Source: Oasisia sp. SBJ-2009
Taxonomy: Eukaryota > Annelida > Polychaeta > Sabellida > Siboglinidae
Direction: 5' to 3'
Length of the DNA: 64,000 nt
Assembly (NCBI GenBank): GCA_964017155.1
Contig: OZ024861.1
Span: 15,005,889-15,069,888, forward strand
Positions 11,215 through 25,265 of the stretch are shown piece after piece. The first letter of the stretch is position 1. Each line of letters starts with the position of its first letter. Position numbers and translations under genes: made by a program. The notes beneath the pieces were generated by a model that made no database searches, was not told the DNA's origin, and saw only the letters and a list, made by a program, of their open reading frames with translations.

Positions 11215-14130
11215 AGCGACACAGACCGTCTGAGAATGAGACGCGCGAGTAGTGATGAACCCCACGCATGTCTAGTATATCACTTCGTAGTTGTCTGGGT
11301 AGTTTGGAACAACCCTTGGTTTCTCGTATGGCTCTTCGCCATCGCTGTTATGTCTAGCCGTTGGCGTTACCTGTTTGTCGGCACAGCGCTCATGACACGG
11401 CCAAAGAGCTGGCCTGTTGGCACTGATCACTGTAGCATATGCTATTGTTTCCAAGGCAATGTAACAACATATGCATTCGAACTCCGTCACTACCTAGATA
11501 CAAATCTGCGTGCCGAGATATGTGTGACTGCAATAAATATGGGTCTCAAAACATCGAATGATCTCTACACTTGTCTTTGAAGGAAGACATGTCAAATGCG
11601 TACCCTTGAGTTACACTATTGCAAAGAAAGAGGCACTTGTGTAGGTTGCCTTGGCATGCTGATTCCTAAGTATGCTGTTTCCAGTCGAGATGAATGCGTT
11701 GTGCTTGGTGTCATGACGGTCAAAGAATCATCTACTCACCTGTATTGAGTGGGTGTATGTGTACAAGCGATAATGTGTGTGGCATTCGCCGCGCGAATGG
11801 TGCTTATGCATATCAGTTTTAATATACTTTCCGCGGTGCGATCCCGGCCTCTTACACAAGTTTCGTTTCATGTGCATTATTTTGCATCATATTTTGACAT
11901 TGCGTATCTTGAAATACATCATATAGCGTGAACAATAGCTCGATCAATCGTCTGAGTAAAACGTTTCGATTGTGAGAACTGCAACATCAAAACTAATGTC
12001 CACTCGCACTAGCTGTGATATATGTATCGATGTCATGCTATCGTTGATTTGATTCTCCCAGTGATCGGCCTACATTATCATCTACCTCAACATGTTATAT
12101 AAAAAAAATAACTTGATAAAAACAACGCTTCACCCACTGTCGAATGACTGTTCCGCGTCGCCAATCTTCACATCATCGGGCCTGGTCGGTCAGTAATGCT
12201 GCCAGAAGTATTCGGCCACGTGTCGCTGTATCTTCACCGGGCGCAGACACCTGAGAAAAAACAATAAAACAGCGTTACAATGTGCACGGTGTCTAACAAA
12301 ATTGAAAACAGCAGGCTCAATGCTTACATATGTCCACATTCCTTCACCCCACTGGCGTCAAAGAAGCAAATCCCACCGCGATGCGGTCGAGATTACACTA
12401 AAGAAACTGGCATCTGTCGCCAGCATTCGGCTGCGCGGCAAAGTAATGGCGGCAAACCGGAAGACGCGCCACAACAATACCGTGACGTCACGACATTACG
12501 GCAGACGTGCCATTTTCGTTCCCGGCGACGTCAAATTTCAAGATGGCGACGCCTTTGATCTAAGCAAACTGGGGGGGGGGAGGCGCTTTCTTCCACGTTT
12601 ACTTCGTTCTTTCAATGTTTTACTTGCGCTAGCTTATTTCGCAATAAGGTACACACATAGGACTACAGTTGTATTATGGTACGACGGCCTGTGCGACATT
12701 CGGGTACTTTTTATGCACGATGCAAATCAATGTGCGTGGCGTATAACACCGATTAGATTCAACAATGCCAGACTCTCTCCATTGATTTTTAGACCAAATA
12801 TATCAGGCCTGCTGCGTCCGCGCGTATTAAAACCACTGCACTACCCTACCCGCGCCTCTTGTAATGAAGTTTCAAACCTAGGAGCAATTGAGGTTGGCTT
12901 GCATTCTGCGCAAGTGCCTAGTTCTTGTCGGAAATGGAACAGAATATTCATATTCGTGTTCTCATTCACAGTACACTGTATATGGTGCATACCACTCTTC
13001 GATGAGTTGTCTCAAAGTCTCAAGCAGCTTTCCACCTATGCCTAGGCAAATAGACGTTTGGACAGTATCTAATTTCACATTCGTACTGCTGAGCTTCAAA
13101 CTACTACACTCAACGACAGAAGTTCCCTTCACTGTGTTGGCAATCTACTCTCTGCGATCTGGAACTCTAAAACGTCTTAACGGCGACGCCACGAGGGCTG
13201 TATGCAGGCTGCGCATAGATGTATCTGAAGCATTATATGCCATTCCATGCGATAAAAGACGTTCGTTCGCATACAGTCTAGATTTACTCTGTAGTGTAAT
13301 ACGCTTTGTAGGACGTACAATGTGTGTAGCTAGCTCAACATCAATGATTATATGATGCGACCATTGCCTGTTAGTTGCTTTGTGGTTTCGTTTTCATATT
13401 GAACTGGCGACATGTCTGCTCTTTGGTTTCAGGTCTTCCTATTTGAGACCGACGTGTGAGCGACACAGACCGTCTGAGAATGAGACGCGCGAGTAGTGAT
13501 GAACCCCACGCATGTCTAGTATATCACTTCGTAGTTGTCTGGGTAGTTTGGAACAACCCTTGGTTTCTCGTATGGCTCTTCGCCATCGCTGTTATGTCTA
13601 GCCGTTGGCGTTACCTGTTTGTCGGCACAGCGCTCATGACACGGCCAAAGAGCTGCCCTGTTGGCACTGATCACTGTAGCATATGCTATTGTTTCCAAGG
13701 CAATGTAACAACATATGCATTCGAACTCCGTCACTACCTAGATACAAATCTGCGTGCCGAGATATGTGTGACTGCAATAAATATGGGTCTCAAAACATCG
13801 AATGATCTCTACACTTGTCTTTGAAGGAAGACATGTCAAATGCGTACCCTTGAGTTACACTATTGCAAAGAAAGAGGCACTTGTGTAGGTTGCCTTGGCA
13901 TGCTGATTCCTAAGTATGCTGTTTCCAGTCGAGATGAATGCGTTGTGCTTGGTGTCATAACGGTCAAAGAATCATCTACTCACCTGTATTGAGTGGGTGT
14001 ATGTGTACACGCGATAATGTGTGTGGCTTTCGCCGCGCGAATGGTGCTTATGCATATCAGTTTTAATATACTTTCCGCGGTGCGATCCCGGCCTCTTACA
14101 CAAGTTTCGTTTCATGTGCATTATTTTGCA
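10035..14130 (+). repeat. Older higher-order dimer, copy B (unit 5 right to unit 7 left)
   Basis: Partner of the 5550-9640 block at an offset of about 4489 bp. It shares the same run of markers, with fewer private changes in unit 6 than in unit 4. The ends are approximate. Confidence 0.65.
11215..13458 (+). repeat. Array unit 6 (subfamily B)
   Basis: Full 2244 bp unit paired with unit 4. G tract of 10, which puts the frames on either side of the tract in register and gives one of the longest repeat-derived open frames (12302-13045, starting at a TTG codon). CRE core at 12483. Confidence 0.95.
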
Positions 14131-15701
14131 TCATATTTTGACATTGGGTATCTTGAAATACATCATATAGCGTGAACAATAGCTCGATCAATCGTCTGAG
14201 TAAGACGTTTCGATTGTGAGAACTGCAACATCAAAACTAATGTCCACTCGCACTAGCTGTGATATATGTATCGATGTCAGGCTATCGTTGATTTGATTCT
14301 CCCAGTGATCGGCCTACATTATCATCTACCTCAACATGTTATATAAAAAAAATAACTTAATAAAAACAACGCTTCACCCACTGTCGAATGACTGTTCCGC
14401 GTCGCCAATCTTCACATCATCGGGCCTGGTCGGTCAGTAATGCTGCCAGAAGTATTCGGCCACGTGTCGCTGTATCTTCACCGGGCGCAGACACCTGAGA
14501 AAAAACAATAAACCAGCGTTACAATGTGCACGGTGTCTAACAAAATTGAAAACAGCAGGCTCAATGCTTACATATGTCCACATTCCTTCACCCCACTGGC
14601 GTCAAAGAAGCAAATCCCACCGCGATGCGGTCGAGATTACACTAAAGAAACTGGCATCTGTCGCCAGCATTCGGCTGCGCGGCAAAGTAATGGCGGCAAA
14701 CCGGAAGACGCGCCACAACAATACCGTGACGTCACGACATTACGGCAGACGTGCCATTTTCGTTCCCGGCGACGTCAAATTTCAAGATGGCGACGCCTTT
14801 GATCTAAGCAAACTGAGGGGGGGAGGCGCTTTCTTCCACGTTTACTTCGTTCTTTCAATGTTTTACTTGCGCTAGCTTATTTCGCAATAAGGTACACACA
14901 TAGGACTACAGTTGTATTATGGTACGACGGCCTGTGCGACATTCGGGTACTTTTTATGCACGATGCAAATCAATGTGCGTGGCGTATAACACCGATTAGA
15001 TTCAACAATGCCAGACTCTCTCCATTGATTTTTAGACCAAATATATCAGGCCTGCTGCGTCCGCGCGTATTAAAACCACTGCACTACCCTACCCGCGCCT
15101 CTTGTAATGAAGTTTCAAACCTAGGAGCAATTGAGGTTGGCTTGCATTCTGCGCAAGTGCCTAGTTCTTGTCGGAAATGGAACAGAATATTCATATTCGT
15201 GTTCTCATTCACAGTACACTGTATATGGTGCATACCACTCTTCGATGAGTTGTCTCAAAGTCTCAAGCAGCTTTCCACCTATGCCTAGGCAAATAGACGT
15301 TTGGACAGTATCTAATTTCACATTCGTACTGCTGAGCTTCAAACTACTACACTCAACGACAGAAGTTCCCTTCACTGTGTTGGCAATCTACTCTCTGCGA
15401 TCTGGAACTCTAAAACGTCTTAACGGCGACGCCACGAGGGCTGTATGCAGGCTGCGCATAGATGTATCTGAAGCATTATATGCCATTCCATGCGATAAAA
15501 GACGTTCGTTCGCATACAGTCTAGATTTACTCTGTAGTGTAATACGCTTTGTAGGACGTACAATGTGTGTAGCTAGCTCAACATCAATGATTATATGATG
15601 CGACCATTGCCTGTTAGTTGCTTTGTGGTTTCGTTTTCATATTGAACTGGCGACATGTCTGCTCTTTGGTTTCAGGTCTTCCTATTTGAGACCGACGTGT
15701 G
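13459..15701 (+). repeat. Array unit 7 (run 7-8-9)
   Basis: Full 2243 bp unit, nearly identical to unit 8. The tract reads G-A followed by 7 G. It shares TTGGGTATC, GAGTAAGACG and ACTTAATAAAAAC with units 8 and 9, and TCAGGCTATCG with unit 8. CRE core at 14727. Confidence 0.95.
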
Positions 15702-17944
15702 AGCGACACAGACCGTCTGAGAATGAGACGCGCGAGTAGTGATGAACCCCACGCATGTCTAGTATATCACTTCGTAGTTGTCTGGGTAGTTTGGAACAAC
15801 CCTTGGTTTCTCGTATGGCTCTTCGCCATCGCTGTTATGTCTAGCCGTTGGCGTTACCTGTTTGTCGGCACAGCGCTCATGACACGGCCAAAGAGCTGCC
15901 CTGTTGGCACTGATCACTGTAGCATATGCTATTGTTTCCAAGGCAATGTAACAACATATGCATTCGAACTCCGTCACTACCTAGATACAAATCTGCGTGC
16001 CGAGATATGTGTGACTGCAATAAATATGGGTCTCAAAACATCGAATGATCTCTACACTTGTCTTTGAAGGAAGACATGTCAAATGCGTACCCTTGAGTTA
16101 CACTATTGCAAAGAAAGAGGCACTTGTGTAGGTTGCCTTGGCATGCTGATTCCTAAGTATGCTGTTTCCAGTCGAGATGAATGCGTTGTGCTTGGTGTCA
16201 TAACGGTCAAAGAATCATCTACTCACCTGTATTGAGTGGGTGTATGTGTACACGCGATAATGTGTGTGGCTTTCGCCGCGCGAATGGTGCTTATGCATAT
16301 CAGTTTTAATATACTTTCCGCGGTGCGATCCCGGCCTCTTACACAAGTTTCGTTTCATGTGCATTATTTTGCATCATATTTTGACATTGGGTATCTTGAA
16401 ATACATCATATAGCGTGAACAATAGCTCGATCAATCGTCTGAGTAAGACGTTTCGATTGTGAGAACTGCAACATCAAAACTAATGTCCACTCGCACTAGC
16501 TGTGATATATGTATCGATGTCAGGCTATCGTTGATTTGATTCTCCCAGTGATCGGCCTACATTATCATCTACCTCAACATGTTATATAAAAAAAATAACT
16601 TAATAAAAACAACGCTTCACCCACTGTCGAATGACTGTTCCGCGTCGCCAATCTTCACATCATCGGGCCTGGTCGGTCAGTAATGCTGCCAGAAGTATTC
16701 GGCCACGTGTCGCTGTATCTTCACCGGGCGCAGACACCTGAGAAAAAACAATAAACCAGCGTTACAATGTGCACGGTGTCTAACAAAATTGAAAACAGCA
16801 GGCTCAATGCTTACATATGTCCACATTCCTTCACCCCACTGGCGTCAAAGAAGCAAATCCCACCGCGATGCGGTCGAGATTACACTAAAGAAACTGGCAT
16901 CTGTCGCCAGCATTCGGCTGCGCGGCAAAGTAATGGCGGCAAACCGGAAGACGCGCCACAACAATACCGTGACGTCACGACATTACGGCAGACGTGCCAT
17001 TTTCGTTCCCGGCGACGTCAAATTTCAAGATGGCGACGCCTTTGATCTAAGCAAACTGAGGGGGGGAGGCGCTTTCTTCCACGTTTACTTCGTTCTTTCA
17101 ATGTTTTACTTGCGCTAGCTTATTTCGCAATAAGGTACACACATAGGACTACAGTTGTATTATGGTACGACGGCCTGTGCGACATTCGGGTACTTTTTAT
17201 GCACGATGCAAATCAATGTGCGTGGCGTATAACACCGATTAGATTCAACAATGCCAGACTCTCTCCATTGATTTTTAGACCAAATATATCAGGCCTGCTG
17301 CGTCCGCGCGTATTAAAACCACTGCACTACCCTACCCGCGCCTCTTGTAATGAAGTTTCAAACCTAGGAGCAATTGAGGTTGGCTTGCATTCTGCGCAAG
17401 TGCCTAGTTCTTGTCGGAAATGGAACAGAATATTCATATTCGTGTTCTCATTCACAGTACACTGTATATGGTGCATACCACTCTTCGATGAGTTGTCTCA
17501 AAGTCTCAAGCAGCTTTCCACCTATGCCTAGGCAAATAGACGTTTGGACAGTATCTAATTTCACATTCGTACTGCTGAGCTTCAAACTACTACACTCAAC
17601 GACAGAAGTTCCCTTCACTGTGTTGGCAATCTACTCTCTGCGATCTGGAACTCTAAAACGTCTTAACGGCGACGCCACGAGGGCTGTATGCAGGCTGCGC
17701 ATAGATGTATCTGAAGCATTATATGCCATTCCATGCGATAAAAGACGTTCGTTCGCATACAGTCTAGATTTACTCTGTAGGGTAATACGCTTTGTAGGAC
17801 GTACAATGTGTGTAGCTAGCTCAACATCAATGATTATATGATGCGACCATTGCCTGTTAGTTGCTTTGTGGTTTCGTTTTCATATTGAACTGGCGACATG
17901 TCTGCTCTTTGGTTTCAGGTCTTCCTATTTGAGACCGACGTGTG
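15702..17944 (+). repeat. Array unit 8 (run 7-8-9)
   Basis: Full 2243 bp unit, nearly identical to unit 7 on its left and unit 9 on its right. It shares TGTAGGGTAATACG near 17776 with unit 9 only. Tract G-A plus 7 G. CRE core at 16970. Confidence 0.95.
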
Positions 17945-20187
17945 AGCGACACAGACCGTCTGAGAATGAGACGCGCGAGTAGTGATGAACCCCACGCATG
18001 TCTAGTATATCACTTCGTAGTTGTCTGGGTAGTTTGGAACAACCCTTGGTTTCTCGTATGGCTCTTCGCCATCGCTGTTATGTCTAGCCGTTGGCGTTAC
18101 CTGTTTGTCGGCACAGCGCTCATGACACGGCCAAAGAGCTGGCCTGTTGGCACTGATCACTGTAGCATATGCTATTGTTTCCAAGGCAATGTAACAACAT
18201 ATGCATTCGAACTCCGTCACTACCTAGATACAAATCTGCGTGCCGAGATATGTGTGACTGCAATAAATATGGGTCTCAAAACATCGAATGATCTCTACAC
18301 TTGTCTTTGAAGGAAGACATGTCAAATGCGTACCCTTGAGTTACACTATTGCAAAGAAAGAGGCACTTGTGTAGGTTGCCTTGGCATGCTGATTCCTAAG
18401 TATGCTGTTTCCAGTCGAGATGAATGCGTTGTGCTTGGTGTCATAACGGTCAAAGAATCATCTACTCACCTGTATTGAGTGGGTGTATGTGTACACGCGA
18501 TAATGTGTGTGGCTTTCGCCGCGCGAATGGTGCTTATGCATATCAGTTTTAATATACTTTCCGCGGTGCGATCCCGGCCTCTTACACAAGTTTCGTTTCA
18601 TGTGCATTATTTTGCATCATATTTTGACATTGGGTATCTTGAAATACATCATATAGCGTGAACAATAGCTCGATCAATCGTCTGAGTAAGACGTTTCGAT
18701 TGTGAGAACTGCAACATCAAAACTAATGTCCACTCGCACTAGCTGTGATATATGTATCGATGTCATGCTATCGTTGATTTGATTCTCCCAGTGATCGGCC
18801 TACATTATCATCTACCTCAACATGTTATATAAAAAAAATAACTTAATAAAAACAACGCTTCACCCACTGTCGAATGACTGTTCCGCGTCGCCAATCTTCA
18901 CATCATCGGGCCTGGTCGGTCAGTAATGCTGCCAGAAGTATTCGGCCACGTGTCGCTGTATCTTCACCGGGCGCAGACACCTGAGAAAAAACAATAAACC
19001 AGCGTTACAATGTGCACGGTGTCTAACAAAATTGAAAACAGCAGGCTCAATGCTTACATATGTCCACATTCCTTCACCCCACTGGCGTCAAAGAAGCAAA
19101 TCCCACCGCGATGCGGTCGAGATTACACTAAAGAAACTGGCATCTGTCGCCAGCATTCGGCTGCGCGGCAAAGTAATGGCGGCAAACCGGAAGACGCGCC
19201 ACAACAATACCGTGACGTCACGACATTACGGCAGACGTGCCATTTTCGTTCCCGGCGACGTCAAATTTCAAGATGGCGACGCCTTTGATCTAAGCAAACT
19301 GAGGGGGGGAGGCGCTTTCTTCCACGTTTACTTCGTTCTTTCAATGTTTTACTTGCGCTAGCTTATTTCGCAATAAGGTACACACATAGGACTACAGTTG
19401 TATTATGGTACGACGGCCTGTGCGACATTCGGGTACTTTTTATGCACGATGCAAATCAATGTGCGTGGCGTATAACACCGATTAGATTCAACAATGCCAG
19501 ACTCTCTCCATTGATTTTTAGACCAAATATATCAGGCCTGCTGCGTCCGCGCGTATTAAAACCACTGCACTACCCTACCCGCGCCTCTTGTAATGAAGTT
19601 TCAAACCTAGGAGCAATTGAGGTTGGCTTGCATTCTGCGCAAGTGCCTAGTTCTTGTCGGAAATGGAACAGAATATTCATATTCGTGTTCTCATTCACAG
19701 TACACTGTATATGGTGCATACCACTCTTCGATGAGTTGTCTCAAAGTCTCAAGCAGCTTTCCACCTATGCCTAGGCAAATAGACGTTTGGACAGTATCTA
19801 ATTTCACATTCGTACTGCTGAGCTTCAAACTACTACACTCAACGACAGAAGTTCCCTTCACTGTGTTGGCAATCTACTCTCTGCGATCTGGAACTCTAAA
19901 ACGTCTTAACGGCGACGCCACGAGGGCTGTATGCAGGCTGCGCATAGATGTATCTGAAGCATTATATGCCATTCCATGCGATAAAAGACGTTCGTTCGCA
20001 TACAGTCTAGATTTACTCTGTAGGGTAATACGCTTTGTAGGACGTACAATGTGTGTAGCTAGCTCAACATCAATGATTATATGATGCGACCATTGCCTGT
20101 TAGTTGCTTTGTGGTTTCGTTTTCATATTGAACTGGCGACATGTCTGCTCTTTGGTTTCAGGTCTTCCTATTTGAGACCGACGTGTG
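17945..20187 (+). repeat. Array unit 9 (run 7-8-9)
   Basis: Full 2243 bp unit. It keeps the TTGGGTATC and GAGTAAGACG marks of units 7-8 but has GAGCTGGCCTG and TCATGCTATCG like the wider array. Tract G-A plus 7 G. CRE core at 19213. Confidence 0.95.
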
Positions 20188-22434
20188 AGCGACACAGACC
20201 GTCTGAGAATGAGACGCGCGAGTAGTGATGAACCCCACGCATGTCTAGTATATCACTTCGTAGTTGTCTGGGTAGTTTGGAACAACCCTTGGTTTCTCGT
20301 ATGGCTCTTCGCCATCGCTGTTATGTCTAGCCGTTGGCGTTACCTGTTTGTCGGCACAGCGCTCATGACACGGCCAAAGAGCTGGCCTGTTGGCACTGAT
20401 CACTGTAGCATATGCTATTGTTTCCAAGGCAATGTAACAACATATGCATTCGAACTCCGTCACTACCTAGATACAAATCTGCGTGCCGAGATATGTGTGA
20501 CTGCAATAAATATGGGTCTCAAAACATCGAATGATCTCTACACTTGTCTTTGAAGGAAGACATGTCAAATGCGTACCCTTGAGTTACACTATTGCAAAGA
20601 AAGAGGCACTTGTGTAGGTTGCCTTGGCATGCTGATTCCTAAGTATGCTGTTTCCAGTCGAGATGAATGCGTTGTGCTTGGTGTTATGACGGTCAAAGAA
20701 TCATCTACTCACCTGTATTGAGTGGGTGTATGTGTACAAGCGATAATGTGTGTGGCATTCGCCGCGCGAATGGTGCTTATGCATATCAGTTTTAATATAC
20801 TTTCCGCGGTGCGATCCCGGCCTCTTACACAAGTTTCGTTTCATGTGCATTATTTTGCATCATATTTTGACATTGCGTATCTTGAAATACATCATATAGC
20901 GTGAACAATAGCTCGATCAATCGTCTGAGTAAAACGTTTCGATTGTGAGAACTGCAACATCAAAACAAATGTCCACTCGCACTAGCTGTGATATATGTAT
21001 CGATGTCATGCTATCGTTGATTTGATTCTCCCAGTGATCGGCCTACATTATCATCTACCTCAACATGTTATATAAAAAAAATTACTTGATAAAAACAACG
21101 CTTCACCCACTGTCGAATGACTGTTCCGCGTCGCCAATCTTCACATCATCGGGCCTGGTCGGTCAGTAATGCTGCCAGAAGTATTCGGCCACGTGTCGCT
21201 GTATCTTCACCGGGCGCAGACACCTGAGAAAAAACAATAAAACAGCGTTACAATGTGCACGGTGTCTAACAAAATTGAAAACAGCAGGCTCAATGCTTAC
21301 ATATGTCCACATTCCTTCACCCCACTGGCGTCAAAGAAGCAAATCCCACCGCGATGCGGTCGAGATTACACTAAAGAAACTGGCATCTGTCGCCAGCATT
21401 CGGCTGCGCGGCAAAGTAATGGCGGCAAACCGGAAGACGCGCCACAACAATACCGTGACGTCACGACATTACGGCAGACGTGCCATTTTCGTTCCCGGCG
21501 ACGTCAAATTTCAAGATGGCGACGCCTTTGATCTAAGCAAACTGGGGGGGGGGGGGAGGCGCTTTCTTCCACGTTTACTTCGTTCTTTCAATGTTTTACT
21601 TGCGCTAGCTTATTTCGCAATAAGGTACACACATAGGACTACAGTTGTATTATGGTACGACGGCCTGTGCGACATTCGGGTAATTTTTATGCACGATGCA
21701 AGTCAATGTGCGTGGCGTATAACACCGATTAGATTCAACAATGCCAGACTCTCTCCATTGATTTTTAGACCAAATATATCAGACCTGCTGCGTCCGCGCG
21801 TATTAAAACCACTGCACTACCCTACCCGCGCCTCTTGTAATGAAGTTTCAAACCTAGGAGCAATTGAGGTTGGCTTGCATTCTGCGCAAGTGCCTAATTC
21901 TTGTCGGAAATGGAACAGAATATTCATATTCGTGTTCTCATTCACAGTACACTGTATATGGTGCATACCACTCTTCGATGAGTTGTCTCAAAGTCTCAAG
22001 CAGCTTTCCACCTATGCCTAGGCAAATAGACGTTTGGACAGTATCTAATTTCACATTCGTACTGCTGAGCTTCAAACTACTACACTCAACGACAGAAGTT
22101 CCCTTCACTGTGTTGGCAATCTACTCTCTGCGATCTGGAACTCTAAAACGTCTTAACGGCGACGCCACGAGGGCTGTATGCAGGCTGCGCATATATGTAT
22201 CTGAAGCATTATATGCCATTCCATGCGATAAAAGACGTTCGTTCGCATACAGTCTAGATTTACTCTGTAGTGTAATACGCTTTGTAGGACGTACAATGTG
22301 TGTAGCTAGCTCAACATCAATGATTATATGATGCGACCATTGCCTGTTAGTTGCTTTGTGGTTTCGTTTTCATATTGAACTGGCGACATGTCTGCTCTTT
22401 GGTTTCAGGTCTTCCTATTTGAGACCGACGTGTG
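20188..22434 (+). repeat. Array unit 10, longest G tract
   Basis: At 2247 bp this is the longest uninterrupted unit, largely because its G tract has 13 G (starting at 21544). From its middle it carries variants shared with units 11 and 12 (AAACAAATGTCC, AAATTACTTG, GGGTAATTTTTA, TCAGACCTGC). CRE core at 21456. Confidence 0.95.
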
Positions 22435-24674
22435 AGCGACACAGTCCGTCTGAGAATGAGACGCGCGAGTAGTGATGAACCCCACGCATGTCTAGTATAT
22501 CACTTCGTAGTTGTCTGGGTAGTTTGGAACAACCCTTGGTTTCTCGTATGGCTCTTCGCCATCGCTGTTATGTCTAGCCGTTGGCGTTACCTGTTTGTCG
22601 GCACAGCGCTCATGACACGGCCAAAGAGCTGGCCTGTTGGCACTGATCACTGTAGCATTTGCTATTGTTTCCAAGGCAATGTAACAACATATGCATTCGA
22701 ACTCCGTCACTACCTAGATACAAATCTGCGTGCCGAGATATGTGTGACTGCAATAAATATGGGTCTCAAAACATTGAATGATCTCTACACTTGTCTTTCA
22801 AGGAAGACATGTCAACTGCGTACCCTTGAGTTACACTATTGCAAAGAAAGAGGCACTTGTGTAGGTTGCCTTGGCATGCTGATTCCTAAGTATGCTGTTT
22901 CCAGTCGAGATGAATGCGTTGTGCTTGGTGTTATGACGGTCAAAGAATCATCTACTCACCTGTATTGAGTGGGTGTATGTGTACAAGCGATAGTGTGTGG
23001 CATTCGCCGCGCGAATGGTGCTTATGCATATCAGTTTTAATATACTTTCCGCGGTGCGATCCCGGCCTCTTACACAAGTTTCGTTTCATGTGCATTATTT
23101 TGCATCATATTTTGACATTGCGTATCTTGAAATACATCATATAGCGTGAACAATAGCTCGATCAATCGTCTGAGTAAAACGTTTCGATTGTGAGAACTGC
23201 AACATCAAAACAAATGTCCACTCGCACTAGCTGTGATATATGTATCGATGTCATGCTATCGTTGATTTGATTCTCCCAGTGATCGGCCTACATCATCATC
23301 TACCTCAACATGTTATATAAAAAAAATTACTTGATAAAAACAACGCTTCACCCACTGTCGAATGACTGTTCCGCTTCGCCAATCTTCACATCATCGGGCC
23401 TGGTCGGTCAGTAATGCTGCCAGAAGTATTCGGCCACGTGTCGCTGTATCTTCACCGGGCGCAGACACCTGAGAAAAAACAATAAAACAGCGTTACAATG
23501 TGCACGGTGTCTAACAAAATTGAAAACAGCAGGCTCAATGCTTACATATGTCCACATTCCTTCACCCCACTGGCGTCAAAGACGCAAATCCCACCGCGAT
23601 GCGGTCGAGATTACACTAAAGAAACTGGCATCTGTCGCCAGCATTCGGCTGCGCGGCAAAGTAATGGCGGCAAACCGGAAGACGCGCCACAACAATACCG
23701 TGACGTCACGACATTACGGCAGACGTGCCATTTTCGTTCCCGGAGACGTCAAATTTCAAGATGGCGACGCCTTTGATCTAAGCAAACTGGGGGGGGAGGC
23801 GTTTTCTTCCACGTTTACTTCGTTCTTTCAATGTTTTACTTGCGCTAGCTTATTTCGCAATAAGGTACACACATAGGACTACAGTTGTATTATGGTACGA
23901 CGGCCTGTGCGACATTCGGGTAATTTTTATGCACGATGCAAGTCAATGTGCGTGGCGTATAACACCGATTAGATTCAACAATGCCAGACTCTCTCCATTG
24001 ATTTTTAGACCAAATATATCAGACCTGCTGCGTCCGCGCGTATTAAAACCACTGCACTACCCTACCCGCGCCTCTTGTAATGAAGTTTCAAACCTAGGAG
24101 CAATTGAGGTTGGCTTGCATTCTGCGCAAGTGCCTAATTCTTGTCGGAAATGGAACAGAATATTCATATTCGTGTTCTCATTCACAGTACACTGTATATG
24201 GTGCATACCACTCTTCGATGAGTTGTCTCAAAGTCTCAAGCAGCTTTCCACCTATGCCTAGGCAAATAGACGTTTGGACAGTATCTAATTTCACATTCGT
24301 ACTGCTGAGCTTCAAACTACTACACTCAACGACAGAAGTTCCCTTCACTGTGTTGGCAATCTACTCTCTGCGATCTGGAACTCTAAAACGTCTTAACGGC
24401 GACGCCACGAGGGCTGTATGCAGGCTGCGCATATATGTATCTGAAGCATTATATGCCATTCCATGCGATAAAAGACGTTCGTTCGCATACAGTCTAGATT
24501 TACTCTGTAGTGTAATACGCTTTGTAGGACGTACAATGTGTGTAGCTAGCTCAACATCAATGATTATATGATGCGACCATTGCCTGTTAGTTGCTTTGTG
24601 GTTTCGTTTTCATATTGAACTGGCGACATGTCTGCTCTTTGGTTTCAGGTCTTCCTATTTGAGACCGACGTGTG
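22435..24674 (+). repeat. Array unit 11, closest relative of the LINE-bearing unit
   Basis: Shortest full unit, 2240 bp, with a private 2-bp deletion (CGATAGTGTGTGG) at about 22990. It shares with unit 12 ACATTGAATG, CTTTCAAGG (a TGA-to-TCA change that lengthens an open frame), CATCATCATC, CCGCTTCGCC and CCCGGAGACG. It lacks the LINE. G tract of 8. CRE core at 23701. Confidence 0.95.
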
Positions 24675-25222
24675 AGCGACACAGACCGTCTGAGAATGAG
24701 ACGCGCGAGTAGTGATGAACCCCACGCATGTCTAGTATATCACTTCGTAGTTGTCTGGGTAGTTTGGAACAACCCTTGGTTTCTCGTATGGCTCTTCGCC
24801 ATCGCTGTTATGTCTAGCCGTTGGCGTTACCTGTTTGTCGGCACAGCGCTCATGACACGGCCAAAGAGCTGGCCTGTTGGCACTGATCACTGTAGCATTT
24901 GCTATTGTTTCCAAGGCAATGTAACAACATATGCATTCGAACTCCGTCACTACCTAGATACAAATCTGCGTGCCGAGATATGTGTGACTGCAATAAATAT
25001 GGGTCTCAAAACATTGAATGATCTCTACACTTGTCTTTCAAGGAAGACATGTCAAATGCGTACCCTTGAATTACACTATTGCAAAGAAAGAGGCACTTGT
25101 GTAGGTTGCCTTGGCATGCTGATTCCTAAGTATGCTGTTTCCAGTCGAGATGAATGCGTTGTGCTTGGTGTTATGACGGTCAAAGAATCATCTACTCACC
25201 TGTATTGAGTGGGTGTATGTGT

Positions 25223-25265
25223 CGTCGTCATGCTGTCGGTCGCGAAGCGACAAAGACTGCTTCCA
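25223..25265 (-). other. LINE 3' untranslated region with terminal hairpin
   Basis: Only 43 bp separate the RT stop codon from the insertion edge. Positions 25239-25251 form a perfect hairpin, GTCGC / GCGAC with a 3-nt loop. Several LINE reverse transcriptases recognise a 3'-terminal stem-loop of their RNA; a role here is inferred. Confidence 0.6.

Noticed and set aside
12302..13045. 247-codon fused frame in unit 6 (and similar in units 10 and 12)
   Set aside because: It exists only because of G-tract length and a TTG start, and is absent in most units.
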